Assembly (NCBI RefSeq): GCF_040712085.1
Contig: NZ_JBFCVK010000013.1
Location: 11,493 to 75,492 of the forward strand
DNA length: 64,000 nucleotides
DNA from: Aquibaculum sediminis
Lineage (GTDB): Bacteria > Pseudomonadota > Alphaproteobacteria > Kiloniellales > DSM-21159
Direction: 5' to 3'
Shown: in pieces, positions 42,487-51,098 of the stretch
Layout: every line of letters starts with the position of its first letter
Position numbering within the stretch: the stretch's first letter is position 1
Program-made: the position numbers and the translations under genes
Notes under the pieces: generated by a model
Databases searched by the model: none
What the model was told of the DNA's origin: nothing
Seen by the model: only the letters and a program-made list of their open reading frames with translations

Positions 42487-43827
42487 ATGTCGATCCTGCT
42501 GCAACCCTCTCCGGTCCAGGACTGGCTGTCCGACCTGCTCGGCGCCTTGCAGGCACGCAGCGCGCGCATCGGCATCGTCGGGCTGGGCTATGTCGGCCTG
42601 CCCCTGGCCCTGCGCAGCGCGGCGGTCGGTTTCCCGGTGCTTGGGTTTGACATCGACGAAGAGAAGGTTGAGCGTCTCAACGCCGGCCGCAGTGACATCG
42701 AGCACATCCCATCCGAGCGCGTGGCGGCGATGCGCGCCGATGGCTTCGAGGCCACGGCGGATTTCGCCCGGGTCGGCGAGGCCGATGCGCTGATCCTCTG
42801 TGTGCCGACACCGCTGACCCGACATCGCGAACCCGACCTGGGTTTCGTGCTGCGCACGATGGAGGCCCTGCTGCCGCATCTGCGCCCGGGGCAGCTCATC
42901 TCGCTGGAAAGCACGACCTATCCCGGGACCACCGCCGAGGAGTTGGCGCCGCGCATCGCCGGCGCCGGCTTCGCACTGGGAGAGGAGATATTCCTGGTCT
43001 ACTCGCCCGAGCGCGAGGATCCGGGCAACGGGCACTTCGATACGGCTTCGATTCCCAAGGTGGTGGGCGGCCACAGCATCGCCTGTCGCCAGGCCGGCGT
43101 CGCGCTCTATGAGCAGCTCGTGGAGACAGTGGTGCCGGTCAGCTCCACCCAGGCGGCGGAGATGACCAAGCTGCTGGAGAACATCCACCGGGCGGTCAAC
43201 ATCGGCCTGGTCAACGAGATGAAGCTGGTGGCCGATCGCATGGGCATCGACATCTTCGAGGTGATCGACGCCGCCGCCACCAAGCCCTTCGGCTTCACGC
43301 CCTACTATCCCGGCCCCGGCCTTGGCGGGCACTGCATTCCCATCGATCCCTTCTACCTGACCTGGAAGGCGCGCGAGTACGGCATCAACACCCGCTTCAT
43401 CGAGCTGGCCGGCGAGATCAACCAGTTCATGCGCGAATGGGTCGTGGTCAAGCTGTCCGAGGCCTTGAACGAGCGCGGCAAGTCCCTGAAGGGCAGCCGG
43501 GTGCTGGTGCTGGGCGTGGCCTACAAGAAGAACGTCGACGACATGCGCGAATCCCCTTCGGTGGAGATCCTCGAGCGGCTGGTGGCCAAGGGGGTGCTCG
43601 CGGACTACAGCGACCCCCACGTTCCGCGCTTTCCCAAGCTGCGCCAGTATCGCCTGGAGATGGCCAGCGTCCCGCTGACCGCCGGCAGCCTGGCCCGCTA
43701 CGACGCGGTGCTGCTGCTCACCGATCACGACCGCTTCGACTACGAGCTGATCCGTCGCCACGCGGCGCTGATCGTCGACACCCGCGGACGCTTCCGTCGC
43801 CTCGACGCCTGCGTGGTCAGCGCCTGA
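42487..43827 (+). CDS. wbpA: UDP-N-acetylglucosamine 6-dehydrogenase (WbpA-like)
   Basis: 446 aa, a nucleotide-sugar dehydrogenase. The NAD-binding motif is IGIVGLGYVGLPLA (near residue 28). ESTTYPGTTAEEL and VYSPEREDPG follow, and the catalytic Cys is in GPGLGGHCIPIDPFYLTWKA (positions near 272-291). The C-terminal domain has VLGVAYKKNVDDMRESPS. The WbpA-type active site and the neighbours WbpB, WbpD and WbpE point to oxidation of UDP-GlcNAc to UDP-GlcNAcA. It is the first gene after the ops-like element. Confidence 0.9.
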   Translation: MSILLQPSPVQDWLSDLLGALQARSARIGIVGLGYVGLPLALRSAAVGFPVLGFDIDEEKVERLNAGRSDIEHIPSERVAAMRADGFEATADFARVGEADALILCVPTPLTRHREPDLGFVLRTMEALLPHLRPGQLISLESTTYPGTTAEELAPRIAGAGFALGEEIFLVYSPEREDPGNGHFDTASIPKVVGGHSIACRQAGVALYEQLVETVVPVSSTQAAEMTKLLENIHRAVNIGLVNEMKLVADRMGIDIFEVIDAAATKPFGFTPYYPGPGLGGHCIPIDPFYLTWKAREYGINTRFIELAGEINQFMREWVVVKLSEALNERGKSLKGSRVLVLGVAYKKNVDDMRESPSVEILERLVAKGVLADYSDPHVPRFPKLRQYRLEMASVPLTAGSLARYDAVLLLTDHDRFDYELIRRHAALIVDTRGRFRRLDACVVSA

Positions 43828-43866
43828 GCGCAGAAAACTTCAGATCTGTTCGAGAAGGAGAAGGGA

Positions 43867-44832
43867 ATGGTTGCCTTCGCGCTGATCGGCGCCGCCGGCT
43901 ACATCGCGCCGCGCCACATGCGGGCGATCCGGGACTGTGGCGGCCATCTGGCGGTGGCCTGCGATGTGAGCGATTCCGTCGGCGTCATCGACGGCCTGGC
44001 ACCCGACGCTGCCTTCTTCACCGAGTTCGAGCGCTTCGAGGACCAATGCTACCGCTTGCGCCGTCCGCGGGGCGAGGGGCTCGACTTCCTCAGCGTCTGC
44101 ACGCCCAATCATCTGCACCATGCCCATGTGGCGGCCGGACTGCGGCTGGGCTGCGACGTGATCTGCGAAAAGCCCCTGGTGCCGACAACGGCCCTGCTCG
44201 ACGATCTGGTCCAGCTGGAAGAAGACAGCGGAGCACGAGTCAGTACCATCCTGCAGCTCCGGCTGCATCCGGCGATCCGCGCGCTGCGCAGCCTGGTGGG
44301 GCAGGCGCGGCCCGGGGCGATGCACGAGGTCGAACTGACCTACATCACCTCGCGCGGCGCCTGGTATGACACGAGCTGGAAGGCCGATCCGCGCCGCTCC
44401 GGCGGCCTGGCCATGAACATCGGCATCCACTTCTTCGACATGCTGCACTATCTCTTCGGCGAGCGGCAGCGCAGCGTGCTGCATCTGGCAGAGGACCATC
44501 GGGCCGCCGGCTACCTGCGCTTCGAGCGGGCGCGGGTGCGCTGGTTCCTCTCCACCGATGCGGCAGACCTGCCCCGGCAGCGTGCGCCGGGCCAGACCAC
44601 CTTTCGTTCCATCACCCTGGACGGTCGGGACGTGGAGTTCTCGGACGGCTTCGCCGACCTGCACAGCCGCAGCTATGCGGAGGTGTTGGCCGGGCGCGGC
44701 TTCGGCTTGGCCGAGGTGCGGCCCTCCATCGAAACGGTCGAGGCCATCCGCAACGCCCAGCCGCTGGCGCCCGAGCCCGGGGAGGCCCATCCCTGGCTGC
44801 GCACCGAAGCGCGCGAAGCGGTGCCGGCATGA
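43867..44832 (+). CDS. wbpB: Gfo/Idh/MocA oxidoreductase, WbpB-like
   Basis: 321 aa. The Rossmann start FALIGAAGYIAPRHMRAI is followed by SVCTPNHLHHAHVAAGLRLGC, and the catalytic Lys is in VICEKPLVPT (near residue 100). The C-terminal domain has TSWKADPRRSGGLAMNIGIHFFDMLHYLFG (starting near 173), typical of WbpB. WbpB oxidises C3 of UDP-GlcNAcA to the 3-keto sugar, using 2-oxoglutarate as final acceptor. AGGAGAAGG lies upstream. Its stop overlaps the start of the next gene by 4 nt. Confidence 0.9.
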   Translation: MVAFALIGAAGYIAPRHMRAIRDCGGHLAVACDVSDSVGVIDGLAPDAAFFTEFERFEDQCYRLRRPRGEGLDFLSVCTPNHLHHAHVAAGLRLGCDVICEKPLVPTTALLDDLVQLEEDSGARVSTILQLRLHPAIRALRSLVGQARPGAMHEVELTYITSRGAWYDTSWKADPRRSGGLAMNIGIHFFDMLHYLFGERQRSVLHLAEDHRAAGYLRFERARVRWFLSTDAADLPRQRAPGQTTFRSITLDGRDVEFSDGFADLHSRSYAEVLAGRGFGLAEVRPSIETVEAIRNAQPLAPEPGEAHPWLRTEAREAVPA

Positions 44833-45374
44833 CAGCTGCCCGACACTTCCATCCCTCCGCCTGCGTCGATCCCGGGGCAGAGCTGGGCGAGGGAACGCGG
44901 GTCTGGCACTTCAGCCACGTCAGCGCAGGGGCCAGGATCGGCCGCGACTGCGTGCTGGGGCAGGGGGTCTATGTCGCCCCGGGGGTGTGCATCGGCGACG
45001 GCGTGCGGATCCAGAACAACGTCTCCGTCTATGAGGGGGTGACGCTGGAAGACGAGGTCTTCTGCGGCCCCGGCGTGGTCTTTACCAACGTCATCAACCC
45101 GCGCGCAGCCGTCTCGCGCAAGCATGAGTACCGCCCGACCCGGGTCTGCCGCGGGGCAACGCTGGGCGCGAACAGCACGCTGGTCTGCGGCGTGACCATC
45201 GGCGCCTACGCCTTCGTGGGCGCCGGGGCGGTGGTGACGCGCGACGTGCCGGCCCATGCACTGGTGGTCGGCACGCCGGCGCGGCAGGTCGGCTGGATGA
45301 GCCGCACGGGCGAGCGCCTGGCGCATCCTCCGGACGAAACGGTGCTCTGCGCGGCGGAAACTTCACGTGAATAG
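44829..45374 (+). CDS. wbpD: Hexapeptide-repeat N-acetyltransferase, WbpD-like
   Basis: 181 aa. It is a left-handed beta-helix acyltransferase with repeated hexads (VWHFSHVSAGARIG, VYVAPGVCIGDGVRI, VVFTNVINPRA, TLGANSTLVCGVTIGAYAFVGAGAVV) and the C-terminal cap VVGTPARQVGWMSR. The length and these motifs match WbpD, which N-acetylates UDP-GlcNAc3NA to UDP-GlcNAc3NAcA. It is translationally coupled to wbpB. Confidence 0.9.
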   Translation: MTAARHFHPSACVDPGAELGEGTRVWHFSHVSAGARIGRDCVLGQGVYVAPGVCIGDGVRIQNNVSVYEGVTLEDEVFCGPGVVFTNVINPRAAVSRKHEYRPTRVCRGATLGANSTLVCGVTIGAYAFVGAGAVVTRDVPAHALVVGTPARQVGWMSRTGERLAHPPDETVLCAAETSRE

Positions 45375-45387
45375 GGAGCGAGTTGCC

Positions 45388-46218
45388 ATGGCGGATTGGG
45401 CGGAGAACTTCAGCTACGACTACTACGCTCGCCTGGTGGAAGCGGCCTGCCGCTTTCTCACTCCGCGGCTCTTCCGCGAGGTTCCCTCGCTCCGGGCCGA
45501 TGGCGGGCATCTTCTGCTGCGCCACGACATCGATTGCAGCCTGGATGCGGCGTTGGCGCTGGGCCGGCTCGAGCGCGACATGGGGGTGCGGTCCACCTAC
45601 TTCGTGATGATGCAGTCGCTGCTCTATGACCCCGAGCAGGGCGATGTTCTGCGCGAACTGCGCGACCTGGGGCACGAGGTGGGCATCCACTTCGATTGCC
45701 CGCCGGAGCAGCGCGGCGACGACCGGGCAGGCCTGGAGGCCCGGGTGCGCATGGACTGTCACCGGCTCCAGGCGGTGCTGGGCGAAGCCGTTACCTCGAT
45801 TTCCTTTCACCGCCCGGTGGAGAGTTTTCTGCGCGGGCCGCTCTTCGTGGCCGGGCGGGTCAACGCCTACGCGGCGGAGTTGATGACCTGGTACATCTCC
45901 GATTCCCGCGGTTCCTGGCGCTGCGGTGAGCCTTTGGCCGAGATCGCCCGGGCGCGCCACGGCACGCTGCAACTGCTCACCCATCCCATCTGGTGGGGGC
46001 GCGAGCACCTGGCGCCGGCCGACCGGCTGCAGCTCTTCTTTCGCCAGTCGACCCGGCACATGAGCCGGCGCGAACGCGCGGTCTTCGATGCCATTCTCAC
46101 CGCAACCATGCCAGGCGTGCGTCGCAACGGCCTCTACGCGCCGCCGCCCAGCCTTCTCCGCCAGCAGCCTCCGCCACCGCGTGAAGCGGACAGGTCCGGC
46201 CTGGCCCAGCGGCTGTGA
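45388..46218 (+). CDS. Polysaccharide deacetylase-like protein (276 aa)
   Basis: 276 aa. LLLRHDIDCSLDAALALGRLE gives the NodB-type motif 1 with two Asp. GVRSTYFVMM, HEVGIHFDC and SISFHRPVESFL follow, and the late QLLTHPIWW supplies another His. These match deacetylase-like proteins often placed in surface-polysaccharide loci. The second metal-His motif (H-x3-H) is not clearly present, so catalysis is uncertain. ATG 45388 is preceded by GGGAGCGAG and avoids a 7-nt overlap that the GTG at 45367 would create. Confidence 0.75.
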   Translation: MADWAENFSYDYYARLVEAACRFLTPRLFREVPSLRADGGHLLLRHDIDCSLDAALALGRLERDMGVRSTYFVMMQSLLYDPEQGDVLRELRDLGHEVGIHFDCPPEQRGDDRAGLEARVRMDCHRLQAVLGEAVTSISFHRPVESFLRGPLFVAGRVNAYAAELMTWYISDSRGSWRCGEPLAEIARARHGTLQLLTHPIWWGREHLAPADRLQLFFRQSTRHMSRRERAVFDAILTATMPGVRRNGLYAPPPSLLRQQPPPPREADRSGLAQRL

Positions 46219-46259
46219 GTGCGATCCCTCCAATGCCCGTCTCAAGGGACAGCGCAGAC

Positions 46260-47396
46260 ATGCAGTTCGTCGATCTTGCCGCCCAGCAGGCACGCATCAA
46301 GGACAGCCTCAACAAGCGCATCGCGGCCGTTCTGGCGCACGGCCGCTACATCCTCGGGCCGGAGGTGGCGGCGCTGGAGGAGCGCTTGGCTGCCTATGCG
46401 GGCGTGGATCACTGCATCACCGTGGCCAACGGCACCGATGCCCTGCAGCTGTCCCTGATGGCGCTCGGGATCGGGCCCGGCGACGAGGTCATCGTGCCGG
46501 CCTTCTCCTACATCGCTACGGCCGAAGCGGCCGCGCTCCTGGGCGCCACGCCGGTCTACGTGGACATCGATCCGGCACGCTACACCCTGGATCCGGCCGG
46601 CCTGGAAGCCGCCATCACGCCGCGCTGCCGCGCCATCCTGCCGGTCTCGCTGTACGGCCTGCCGGCCGACATGGATGAGATCAACGCCGTCGCGGCGCGC
46701 CACGACCTGCCGGTGATCGAGGATGCGGCCCAGAGTTTCGGCGCGCTCTATCGCGGCGAACGCTCCTGCGCGCTCAGCACCCTGGCCTGCACCTCCTTCT
46801 TTCCCAGCAAGCCGCTGGGTTGCTACGGCGACGGCGGCGCGGTCTTCACCGACGATCCGGAGCTGGCGCGCCGAGTGCGCCAGATCGCCCGCCACGGTGA
46901 GCAGGCGCGCTACCATCATGTGCGCGTCGGGGTGAACTCGCGCCTGGACACCCTGCAGGCGGCGATCCTGCTGGCCAAGCTCGAGATCTTCGAGGTGGAG
47001 CTGGAGTGGCGCGAGCAGGTGGCGCAGCGTTACGACGCATTGCTCGGGGAACTGCCGGTCGTACGGCATCCGCTGCCCGCCGATTGCCGCAGCGCCCATG
47101 CCCAGTACACCATTGAGGTCTCGGCCGAGGTTCCGGCCGAGGTCCCGGCGGAAGTCCCGGCACGTGACAGCCTGCGAACCCATTTGCGGGGGGCCGGTGT
47201 CCCCACCATGGTGCACTATCCCCTGCCGCTGCATCGTCAGCCGGCGGTGGCTGACAACACAGTCAGCCTGCCGGCCAGCGAGCGCGCGGCCGAGCGGGTG
47301 GTAAGCCTGCCCATGCACCCCTATTTGAGCCGAGAGGCCCAGGAGCGGGTCGCCGAAGCGCTGGGGCAGGCGCTGTCGGTGGCGGCCTGTGCATGA
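46260..47396 (+). CDS. wbpE: DegT/DnrJ/EryC1 aminotransferase, WbpE-like
   Basis: 378 aa from ATG 46260, where MQFVDLAAQQARIKDSL aligns with the normal start of WbpE; a GTG at 46215 would add 15 residues. The PLP site is visible in VANGTDALQLSL, VIEDAAQSFGA and the Lys of TSFFPSKPLGCYGDGG (near residue 185). It transfers an amino group to C3 of the keto-sugar made by WbpB. An unusual in-frame tandem repeat (AEVP three times, 47124-47159) lies in the C-terminal domain. The stop overlaps the flippase start by 4 nt. Confidence 0.92.
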   Translation: MQFVDLAAQQARIKDSLNKRIAAVLAHGRYILGPEVAALEERLAAYAGVDHCITVANGTDALQLSLMALGIGPGDEVIVPAFSYIATAEAAALLGATPVYVDIDPARYTLDPAGLEAAITPRCRAILPVSLYGLPADMDEINAVAARHDLPVIEDAAQSFGALYRGERSCALSTLACTSFFPSKPLGCYGDGGAVFTDDPELARRVRQIARHGEQARYHHVRVGVNSRLDTLQAAILLAKLEIFEVELEWREQVAQRYDALLGELPVVRHPLPADCRSAHAQYTIEVSAEVPAEVPAEVPARDSLRTHLRGAGVPTMVHYPLPLHRQPAVADNTVSLPASERAAERVVSLPMHPYLSREAQERVAEALGQALSVAACA

Positions 47397-48838
47397 GTCT
47401 GCTTCAGGATCGGCTCGGCCGGCTGCTGCCCCGCAGCCGCTTCGCTCGCAGCGTGTCCATCCTGGCCGGCGGCACCGCGGCGGCGCAGCTTCTGGTCATT
47501 CTGGCGGCGCCGCTGCTCACCCGCCTTTACGGCCCGGAGGACTTCGGCCTGCTGGCCGCCTTCGCGGCGCTGATGGCGATCCTCGCCGTCATCTCCAACC
47601 TGCGCTACCAGTTCGCCATTCCCCTGCCGGCGAACGATCTGGAAGCCGCCCATGTCCTGGGGCTCTGTCTTGCCGCGGTGCTGGGGCTGGCCCTGCTGAG
47701 CCTGGTGATCGTCGCGCTTTTTGCGGCACCGGTGGCGGCTCTCCTGCATCTGCCGGCGTTGGCCGACTATCTCTGGCTGCTGCCGCTCGGTCTGCTGCTG
47801 GCTGGCATCTACGAAGCCTTCATGTACTGGGCGATCCGCGAGCGCGGCTTTCCGGTGATCGCGCGCACGAGGCTCTACCAGGGCTTGGTCACGGTTGCGA
47901 TCCAGCTGGGCGGATTCCTACTGGGGCCGCTGGCCCTGCTGCTCGGCCACGTTGCCGGCAATGGCGCGGGCGTGGTCGGGCTCGGCGAGGTCGCGGTGCG
48001 CAAGCGCTGGTCGCTGTTCCGCCGGGTGCGGCCAGCGGGTCTCTGGCGCGCCGCCGTGCGCTATCGCCGCTTCCCGCTCTTCTCCACCTGGAGCGGCGCC
48101 TTCAACACTCTGAGCACCCAGGTGCCGCCCCTGCTTTTTGCCGCGCTGTTCAGCCCCGCCGCGGCCGGACTTTACGCCCTGGCCCAGCGGGTCCTGGCCC
48201 TGCCCATGAGCGTGGTGGGGCAGGCGGTGAGCGACGCCTTTTTCACCGACGCCGCTGAGGCGCGACGCTCCGGCGACCTCTCCGGCCTGGTCACGAAGAT
48301 CTACGAGAAGCTGGTGCAGGTGGCCATGCCGCCGGCCCTGGTCCTGGTGCTGGCGGGGCCGCAACTCTTCGCGCTCGTCTTCGGCACGGAATGGCACCAG
48401 GCAGGCAGTTTCGCCCAGTGGATGGCGCCCTGGCTGCTGTTCCAGTTCGTCACCTCGCCGCTCTCCCTGCTCTTCGACGTGCTGGAGAAGCAGGTGGACG
48501 AGATGCTGTTTCAACTGGGCCTGCTGCTCGGCCGGGTGCTGGCGCTCTTCATCGGCTACTGGATGGGCAGCCTGATTCTCACCGTGGCGCTTTTCTCGCT
48601 GGTCAGCGCGCTCTGCTACGTCGGAAAGCTGTTTTGGCTCTTCCACCTGGTGCTGGGCAACTGGCGGCCGCTCGTTGCACCTCTGTTGCAGGCCGCGGCC
48701 TGGGCGCTGCTGCTGGCGAGTCCGCTGGCGGTGATCGCCTTTTTCGAGGTCACACCGCAGCTCTGGCTGTCGGCCGTGGGCCTGGCCGCGGTGATGATCG
48801 CCGCGCGCTATCTCGTTCTCATCCGGGCCGTTTGGTGA
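47393..48838 (+). CDS. Wzx-like oligosaccharide flippase
   Basis: 481 aa with about 12-14 membrane segments. The N-terminal SILAGGTAAAQLLVILAAPLLTRLYGPEDFGLLAAF segment (from residue 20) is the hallmark of polysaccharide transporters of the MVF/MOP group. It should flip undecaprenyl-linked repeat units across the inner membrane. It overlaps wbpE by 4 nt and is followed at 13 nt by the first FemAB-like gene. Confidence 0.88.
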   Translation: MSLLQDRLGRLLPRSRFARSVSILAGGTAAAQLLVILAAPLLTRLYGPEDFGLLAAFAALMAILAVISNLRYQFAIPLPANDLEAAHVLGLCLAAVLGLALLSLVIVALFAAPVAALLHLPALADYLWLLPLGLLLAGIYEAFMYWAIRERGFPVIARTRLYQGLVTVAIQLGGFLLGPLALLLGHVAGNGAGVVGLGEVAVRKRWSLFRRVRPAGLWRAAVRYRRFPLFSTWSGAFNTLSTQVPPLLFAALFSPAAAGLYALAQRVLALPMSVVGQAVSDAFFTDAAEARRSGDLSGLVTKIYEKLVQVAMPPALVLVLAGPQLFALVFGTEWHQAGSFAQWMAPWLLFQFVTSPLSLLFDVLEKQVDEMLFQLGLLLGRVLALFIGYWMGSLILTVALFSLVSALCYVGKLFWLFHLVLGNWRPLVAPLLQAAAWALLLASPLAVIAFFEVTPQLWLSAVGLAAVMIAARYLVLIRAVW

Positions 48839-48851
48839 AGGTGGCTGACGC

Positions 48852-49988
48852 ATGAAAGCAGGCTTGAGGGGGGCCGCAAACCCGGGCATTGGCGACGCGC
48901 TGCCCGGGTCTGCAGTGAATCTGAATGTGGTGCCCGCTGGGCGTCTCGTGCCGTGCAAGCCGTCGGCTCCGACCTATTCTCTGCTGCCTGGAGAGTCCCG
49001 GACGCAAAAGCCGGCCGGTCGTGCGACCTCCGCCCGGATGCGGCCGGGGGAGTCCGCGGCCAAGGAATGCTACCGCCGCTTTTCCCAGACCGAGACGAGC
49101 TTGCCGCTGTTTGCGCGCGACTGGTGGCTGGATGCCGTGAGCGGCCCGCAGGGCTGGGACGTGGCGGTGGTTGAACGCGGCGGTGAAGTGATGGCTGCAC
49201 TGCCCTTCCGCCTGCGCCGGCGCTTCGGTTTCCGCTGGCTGTCCCAGCCCCCGCTGACGCCCTGGCTCGGCCCCTGGATCCGGCCATCGGCGGCCAAGTC
49301 CGCCAATGCCATGGCGCGGGAAAAGGATTTGATGGAGGCCTTGATCGACGGTCTTCCGCCTTTCGATTACTTCACCCAGAACTGGCATCACAGCCGTCAC
49401 AACTGGCTGCCCTTCTACTGGCGCGGCTTCTCCCAGACCACGCGCTACACCTATGTACTGCCGGATATCTCGAATGAACGCTCGCTCTGGCAAGCGATGG
49501 ACAAGAGTGTGCGCGGTACGATCCGCAAAGCGGAGAGTCGTTTTCGCCTCAGTGTTCGCAGCGATATGGGCCTCGATACCTTTCTTGCGCTCAACCGCAA
49601 AACCTACGGACGGCAAAACAGCATGCCTCCCTATTCCGATGCCCTTGTCCGGCGCTTGGACCAGGCCTGCGCAGAGCGCGGCTGCCGCAGGGTTTTCATT
49701 GCTGTCGACCCGGACGGCCGGGCCCATGCCGGCGAGTACATGGTCTGGGACGAGCAGGCGGCCTATGCCTTGATGGGCGGTGCCGATCCCACCTTGCGCC
49801 AGAGCGGGGCAACGCCGCTTTGCCTCTGGCATGCCATACGCCACGCGGCGACAGTCACGCAAAGTTACGATTTCAGCGGCTCGATGATCGAAGCGGTGGA
49901 GCGTCAGTTTCGGGCCTTCGGCGCCGTACAGCGGCCCTACTTTCGGGTCGCAAAAGCCAACAACAAGCTTCTGCGGTTGTTTGTATAG
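48852..49988 (+). CDS. FemAB/GNAT-type acetyltransferase-like protein, paralogue 1
   Basis: 378 aa. The GNAT/FemAB-type fold is shown by LFARDWWLDAVSG, VAVVERGGEVMAALPF, FTQNWHHSRHNWLPFYWRGFSQTTRYTYVL, DKSVRGTIRKAESRFRL and the second-half RRVFIAVDPDGRAHAGEYMVWDE. It is strongly similar to the next gene. ATG 48852 has AAGGTGG upstream, giving about 75 N-terminal residues that the paralogue lacks; a later start near 49038 has no ribosome-binding site. It probably modifies a polysaccharide sugar or lipid-linked intermediate with an acyl or aminoacyl group. Confidence 0.8.
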   Translation: MKAGLRGAANPGIGDALPGSAVNLNVVPAGRLVPCKPSAPTYSLLPGESRTQKPAGRATSARMRPGESAAKECYRRFSQTETSLPLFARDWWLDAVSGPQGWDVAVVERGGEVMAALPFRLRRRFGFRWLSQPPLTPWLGPWIRPSAAKSANAMAREKDLMEALIDGLPPFDYFTQNWHHSRHNWLPFYWRGFSQTTRYTYVLPDISNERSLWQAMDKSVRGTIRKAESRFRLSVRSDMGLDTFLALNRKTYGRQNSMPPYSDALVRRLDQACAERGCRRVFIAVDPDGRAHAGEYMVWDEQAAYALMGGADPTLRQSGATPLCLWHAIRHAATVTQSYDFSGSMIEAVERQFRAFGAVQRPYFRVAKANNKLLRLFV

Positions 49989-50047
49989 CAGCGAACGCGG
50001 GGGACGGGAGAGCAGGATGGATCCCTTCTTGCTGAAAGGGGCGTTCG

Positions 50048-51010
50048 ATGCCGTGGACATGTCGAAAGGCGCACTACCGTGCGCTTTGCGCGACAGAGAA
50101 GACCATTCCGATCTTTGCGCGCGACTGGTGGCTGGATGCGCTGGTCGGAGCGGGGAACTGGGATGTGGTCCTTGTGGAGGCCGAAGGGCGCGTGCTGGGG
50201 GCCATGCCCTTCGTGCGCAATCGCCATCTCGGGGCCTGGTGGCTGTCGCAGCCGCCGCTGAGCCAGACGCTCGGTCCTTGGATCCGGCCTCTTGCGGGGC
50301 GCGAGAGCGAGCGGCTGGAGTGGGAGGTGCGGATCATGACCGATCTGATCGCCCAGCTGCCCCGCTTCGGCCACTTCATACAGAACTGGCATCACAGTCG
50401 CGGCAACTGGCTGCCCTTCTATTGGCAGGGCTTTCATCAGACGGTGCGCTACACCTATGTGCTCGACGACCTCAGCGAGGAAGGGCGCTTGTGGGAGGGC
50501 CTGCGCGGCAGCGTGCGCAGCGACATCCGCAAGGCGCAGCAGCGCTACAAGTTGACTGTTCGCAGCGATCTCGGGCTGGACAGTCTCCTGCCGCTGCTGC
50601 GCATGACCTTCGCGCGCCAGGGCAGGCACCTGCCCTACCCGGAGGATCTGTTGCACCGTCTGGATGCCGCCTGTGCGCAACACGATTGCCGGCGGATTTT
50701 CATCGCAACCGATCCACAAGGGCGTCTGCACGCCGGCGAGTATCTGGTCTGGGACGAGATGACGGCTTACGACCTGCTGTCGGGCTCGGATCCGGCACTG
50801 CGGCACAGCGGCGCCACCAGTCTCTGCAAGTGGGAGTCGATCCGCTTCGCAGCCAGCGTGATGCACAGCTACGACTTCGAGGGCTCGATGCTGGAACCGG
50901 TGGAGCGGCAGTTGCGCGCCTTCGGCGCCGAGCAGCGTGCCTATTCCCGGGTCTGGAAGACGCGCTCTCCACTCTTGAAGATGGCCCTGCTGCTGCTCGG
51001 GATCCTGTAG
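50048..51010 (+). CDS. FemAB/GNAT-type acetyltransferase-like protein, paralogue 2
   Basis: 320 aa. It aligns with the preceding gene along its length (PIFARDWWLDALVG, FIQNWHHSRGNWLPFYWQGF, RRIFIATDPQGRLHAGEYLVWDE, SYDFEGSMLEPVERQLRAFGAEQRAY). The ATG at 50048 is preceded by AAAGGGG and joins the homologous region at HYRALCATEKT. A different frame starting at 50017 has a good ribosome-binding site but leaves the homology after about 20 codons. Tandem duplication followed by divergence is likely. Confidence 0.82.
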   Translation: MPWTCRKAHYRALCATEKTIPIFARDWWLDALVGAGNWDVVLVEAEGRVLGAMPFVRNRHLGAWWLSQPPLSQTLGPWIRPLAGRESERLEWEVRIMTDLIAQLPRFGHFIQNWHHSRGNWLPFYWQGFHQTVRYTYVLDDLSEEGRLWEGLRGSVRSDIRKAQQRYKLTVRSDLGLDSLLPLLRMTFARQGRHLPYPEDLLHRLDAACAQHDCRRIFIATDPQGRLHAGEYLVWDEMTAYDLLSGSDPALRHSGATSLCKWESIRFAASVMHSYDFEGSMLEPVERQLRAFGAEQRAYSRVWKTRSPLLKMALLLLGIL

Positions 51011-51059
51011 CGCTGTTCGCGCGACCGGTGCGCTGGTAGGACGCCATCGCTCTAAATGC

Positions 51060-51089
51060 CACAAGTTCACAGGCCACAAGTTCACAGGC
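51060..51089. repeat. Perfect 15-bp tandem duplication
   Basis: CACAAGTTCACAGGC occurs twice back to back immediately upstream of the deacetylase-domain gene at 51099, whose Shine-Dalgarno region it displaces. It looks like a recent slippage event. Confidence 0.8.
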
Positions 51090-51098
51090 CTTGGCGCC

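Noticed and set aside
49981..50120. Frameshift in the second FemAB paralogue
   Set aside because: The frame from 50048 has its own ribosome-binding site and covers the whole homologous region, so a disrupted gene need not be assumed.
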